A stretch of DNA of 10,083 nt from positions 1 to 10,083 of the forward strand of contig SDVU01000853.1 of the NCBI GenBank assembly GCA_016256075.1, given 5' to 3'. Positions 7,207-10,083 of this stretch are shown here, piece after piece. The number at the start of each line of letters is the position of its first letter. Position 1 is the stretch's first letter. Position numbers and translations under genes: made by a program. Under the pieces are notes generated by a model, which was not told the origin of the DNA, searched no databases, and worked only from the letters and a program-made list of their open reading frames with translations. This stretch comes from Dictyocoela muelleri. Lineage: Eukaryota > Microsporidia.

Positions 7207-8317
7207 AAGACGATTAAAATAAAAATTAATCAAGTAATCAGTAATCATACAATAAACATAGATGCAAAGTTTCTAAACGTTCTTACTGAAGCTGTAGTCA
7301 TTTTAGATAATCCTGATATATATTTGATACCGAAATATGATTCAAAGAGAGCATATTATGTAAGAAGGAAATTTAAATCTCAATATAAAATCAAAATATG
7401 ATGATGTGTTATAAATGTGAAATGCACATTCGACAGGAGAAAATTTCTTCAATATCATAACAAATTGCAAACAGATAATATACTGATTTTTTATAGTTAA
7501 GAGAATTTAAAAAATTAAAATCATTGCAAAATTTGGTAAATTGATGTAACTTTTTTACAGCACCAAAAAAATTTGAGCAAGTTTTGATAATCCACGGCTT
7601 AATTTTTGGAAAGCCATTCTAATTATTTATATATTAATGCAAAAAGGAAAAAAAAACAACTACGATGAAGTTTTTTCAATAATTAAGCCGAGGATAAATA
7701 AACATCACGATTTCCTAAATATTGATTTTATATCTGGTTTATTTTTCACACTATCCGCAAATTTTCCTGATACAAGTCTTCATGGTTGTGTTTTTCACTT
7801 TAGTAAAATAATTATGCGACAAATAAAACCGAAATATATTTTAAATTATAAGCAAGATCCATTATACAAAAAAATTGTAAAGTATATTTATTTTTAGCCT
7901 TTGTTTCTCCTTAATGTATTGTAAGGAGAGTTTATTAAAATTTACAATTTTAGTAAAAATTAGGAATCATATAATTCAATAATAGCCTTTTTAGAGAAAA
8001 ATTTTATTAACAAAGATTCTAAAACAAATAAAGACGTGCTTTTTTGGTCAGCGTTTGAGCGTATTACTATTATTCCCATATACAAATAATAACTGTGAAG
8101 CTATTCAAAAGCATTTAAATACTACAATCAAAAAAAGGATCAATCATTTTTCAAAATAATTGACAAAATAAAAAAAGAGAAAATGAGAATACAAAACAAG
8201 GTAAATAAAATAAAATCAATTGAAATTAAATTGAAAATGAGTAAAAAACATTTAAAAAAAACAATAATTGAAAATTTTTATTTTATAATAATTTCGAATT
8301 TTATGAGTACATTGTGA
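7207..8317 (+). pseudogene. MULE transposase, broken
   Basis: The order of motifs is that of MULE transposases. An N-terminal open stretch (7207-7398) and a CVINVKCTF piece near 7410-7435 may be the zinc-finger (FLYWCH-like) part, but this is weak. The first catalytic Asp is in IDVTF (GAT, 7543-7545), followed by APKKFEQVLIIHGLIFGKP in another frame. The longest intact piece (ATG 7637, 86 codons) has the second Asp in NIDF (7724-7726), the GCVFHFSK motif with the CxxH pair (Cys at 7787-7789) and a KYILNYKQDP segment. After its TAG come AFVSP, FWSAFERI, and TNNNCEAIQKHLN, whose Glu (8097-8099) fits the third catalytic residue. A Lys-rich tail ends at TGA 8315-8317. There are several frameshifts and stops, and it is short for the family. 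D to D is ~60 codons. Confidence 0.82.
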
Positions 8318-8384
8318 AAATACTGGATATTTTGATTAAATAAATTAATTTTAATTAATAGTTTTTTTAATATTTATATTTTAA

Positions 8385-8458
8385 GGGTTTAGTCGTTTTT
8401 TCCTGAAAAAGGCCAAACCCATTGTGAAAAAACGACTTTGACGTTTTTTTGTAATGGG
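8385..8458. repeat. Right terminal inverted repeat of the MULE
   Basis: Inverse partner of 6924-7002. Both repeats also contain a second AAACCC or GGGTTT motif, giving each a loosely doubled look. Confidence 0.8.
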
Positions 8459-8467
8459 AATAATTTA
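8459..8467. repeat. Right 9-bp target site duplication of the MULE (AATAATTTA)
   Basis: Exact copy of 6915-6923 directly outside the right terminal repeat. Confidence 0.7.
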
Positions 8468-8840
8468 TGTTTAACACCAATATTCATGTCATTAGAAGCC
8501 TCTTATTTATCAAACTGATAAAATTTGATAAATTTCTCTGTTATACGCACTTAATTACGTTTTTCATTTTTAGGATAGTAACCATTATGATTGATGTAGA
8601 AACCTTTTTCATTATTAAAATAAATTTTTGAACTGAAATTCACCTCATGTCTTTTTGAAAAAAATTCCTGTCATAAACTCTTTAAACAAGATTTTTTTAA
8701 GATTCAGAACAGCGATAAATCTTATTATGGGGGGCTTCGTTTAATTTTACGGTAAAATATGTTAATAAAGGGTGCTACCAGTGTGAATATCATTTTTTTA
8801 ATTATTTTTAAACCATAGAATATTTAAGAAATTGCTGTTT
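8468..8840. other. Interior sequence of the composite with a weak minus-strand coding trace
   Basis: On the minus strand, a stretch near 8645-8555 reads KIYFNNEKGFYINHNGYYPK followed by NEKRN before a stop. The pattern of a strand, a Gly-Tyr turn and a basic end is faintly like a FLYWCH zinc-finger domain, which occurs at the front of many MULE transposases. The Cys and His ligands are not seen. No other feature was found. Confidence 0.2.
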
Positions 8841-9203
8841 AATTGAGTTTTCAAAGAAAATCGAATTTCTTTCTTTAAGACTTTATGTCCTTTTATCTAT
8901 AATTATTAAGGAAAAATTCGTCATGATCCTGCAGAATCTTAATTACAATTGATTTAAAATTTGTTGATATTGGATAATGTACTACGATTTACATCTACTA
9001 TATCCGAAAAAAAACGATTAAATAACCAAACCCTCTGTTTTTAGTCTATCAAGTTTTTTTATTTCAGGGGTTCATTTTTTTTGTATTTTAAATGTCATAA
9101 AAATGCAAGATTTCGATACATAATTACAATATTGTCGATATAAAAATGCAATGTTGTCGATATGCAATGTTGTTGACATAAAAATGTAATACTTTGTAAT
9201 AAT
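8841..9203. repeat. Right inverted arm of the composite
   Basis: From the inside out: a short AATTGAGTTTTCAAAGAAAATCGAA part that corresponds to 4321-4299, ~245 bp matching 2851-3086 inversely, then four or five minisatellite units (about 9105-9190) and an outer end matching 2200-2217. The array is much shorter than the ~16 units on the left. Confidence 0.82.
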
Positions 9204-9214
9204 TTTTAAATTCT
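9204..9214. repeat. Right copy of the possible 11-bp target duplication (TTTTAAATTCT)
   Basis: Exact copy of 2182-2192, one base outside the outermost inverted match. It is the only candidate for a target duplication of the composite. Confidence 0.45.
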
Positions 9215-10083
9215 ATGAATATTAATTTTTAAATTCTGACAAAAAATAATTTTTAATATCATTGTCTTTTTATATTTTTATACCTAAATTTAAATAGCGT
9301 TTTTTTATAATGTTAAGTTTTTCTTTTCTAAGATAAACGACAATATTTTATTAATATGGTAAATTTATTAAATATAAGTAAAAGAATTTGGAAAATTAAA
9401 ATATATTTTAATTTATATTGAAGAAATTAAGATAAAAACACTTATTTAAGATTTTTTTAATTTTTAATAAAGTTAAATTTTTAAAATACGAAATCACATA
9501 TATTAATAAGATATATTTAATAATGACAATATTCTTAATTATCAACTTGAGGAGCTGTCTCTAACCTTTATATTTGTACATTCTATTCTTGGTTTTAGAA
9601 TTTTAAGTCACTCTTAACGTGTTTGCACAAAAAATTGAAAAAATTAAAAATATTTATTAACCCTGGAAAATAAAAGAAGAAAAAAAAATTCTTTTACAAT
9701 AGCCTCAAAACGATATTCCTCAAATAAAATACAATTTGTCATATTTCATTCATTTTTAAATATTATTTATCAGTTTTTAAAATTTTTTTGAGTTCAAAAT
9801 TAAATCTAAAAATTCTCCGAATAATTCTTTTGAAAATAGATAATCTCATATTTTTTTTACTAATGAAAAGAATTAATATATGTTTGTATTGTTACATTCG
9901 AGATTTAAAATTCTATATAAGCCTCGACATTATTATTAGCAGCAGAAATATTTTTTTAAATACAGTTTAAACAACGCAAAATCTTTTTAATCACGCGTTT
10001 TGACCTTTCTAAAATATTTTTTTCAATCGGAAATAAATAATGTTTTATTCATCATAATAGTAGTGAAATTAAGGTCAGAAAAA
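9215..10083. other. AT-rich flank, nothing recognised
   Basis: No open frame beginning with ATG, RNA-like fold, repeat or coding relic could be supported. Long A and T runs dominate. A 60-codon open stretch at 9788-9970 begins with TTG and has no family features. Confidence 0.55.

Larger units (their letters stand above)
6924..8458. mobile_element. Mutator-like (MULE) DNA transposon, 1.5 kb, decayed
   Basis: Imperfect terminal inverted repeats of ~75 bp bound it: 6924-7002 and, inverted, 8385-8458. They share CATT, GAAAAAAACG or CAAAAAAACG, GTTTTTTCACAA, a TTTTC-GGAAAAAA step and a final ACGA(T/C)(C/T)AAACCC. A 9-bp direct repeat flanks it. The inside carries remains of a MULE transposase in plus orientation. 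It lies inside the larger composite and so is a later insertion. The transposase is broken, so the copy is not autonomous. Confidence 0.82.
2193..9203. mobile_element. Composite ~7-kb element with long inverted terminal arms carrying minisatellites
   Basis: Left arm: 2193-2218, 2517-3086 and 4307-4321. Right arm: 8841-9203, in inverse orientation. Outermost, CAGAGCATTGCATTTTTA on the left matches CAAAGTATTACATTTTTA read inversely on the right (15 of 18). Inward come a ~20-bp minisatellite in both arms and then ~245 bp of unique sequence matching at about 90% by eye, including an exact block of about 50 bp (left 2955-3005). An 11-bp direct repeat flanks the whole. The left arm is split by a hairpin element and a foldback element; removing them restores the match. 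The interior holds a decayed Tc1/IS630 transposase, an unidentified relic and a MULE. Long TIRs with tandem repeats recall foldback or long-TIR MULE elements, but the family is not identified. Confidence 0.6.

Noticed and set aside
9788-9970. 60-codon plus-strand open frame
   Set aside because: It begins with TTG, is dominated by Ile, Leu, Lys and Asn from AT-rich sequence, and has no homology that I recognise.

Overview
The window is a strongly AT-rich stretch of a eukaryotic nuclear genome with one intact gene and a large amount of transposon-derived DNA. The gene is an uninterrupted, compact (337 aa) Rab GTPase-activating protein of the TBC1D13 type. A short intronless gene, extreme AT bias and long transposon-laden spacers with decayed Tc1/IS630-like and MULE transposases fit one of the expanded microsporidian genomes. 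That placement is an inference. Another AT-rich, transposon-rich protist or early-branching fungus is possible.

Layout. 1-78 (minus): a tRNA-like piece with good pol III A and B boxes but poor cloverleaf pairing. 405-612: five copies of a 39-bp tandem repeat. 948-1961 (+): the TBC gene, followed by a small hairpin with AATAAA signals. About 2193-9203: a composite of nested mobile elements. 9215 to the end: AT-rich DNA with nothing recognisable.

The composite is the main interest. Its two ends are long inverted arms (about 2193-3086 plus 4307-4321, and 8841-9203) that match at roughly 90% where unique sequence can be compared. Each arm carries an outer ~20-bp minisatellite, and an exact 11-bp direct repeat (2182-2192 and 9204-9214) lies just outside. 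Three younger insertions sit inside this frame. The first is a 298-bp perfect-looking hairpin element (2219-2516) in the outer end of the left arm. The second is a 1.2-kb foldback element (3087-4298) with an 8-bp target duplication, mirrored 22-bp minisatellites and a G-rich, C-poor core. The third is a 1.5-kb Mutator-like (MULE) element (6924-8458) with terminal inverted repeats, a 9-bp target duplication and a broken transposase that still shows D, D and E positions. A broken Tc1/mariner-IS630 transposase lies at 4443-5453, and an unidentified GC-richer relic at about 5610-6280.

The host gene and the mobile DNA show no functional link. The region reads as a nested transposon graveyard downstream of a housekeeping vesicle-traffic gene.
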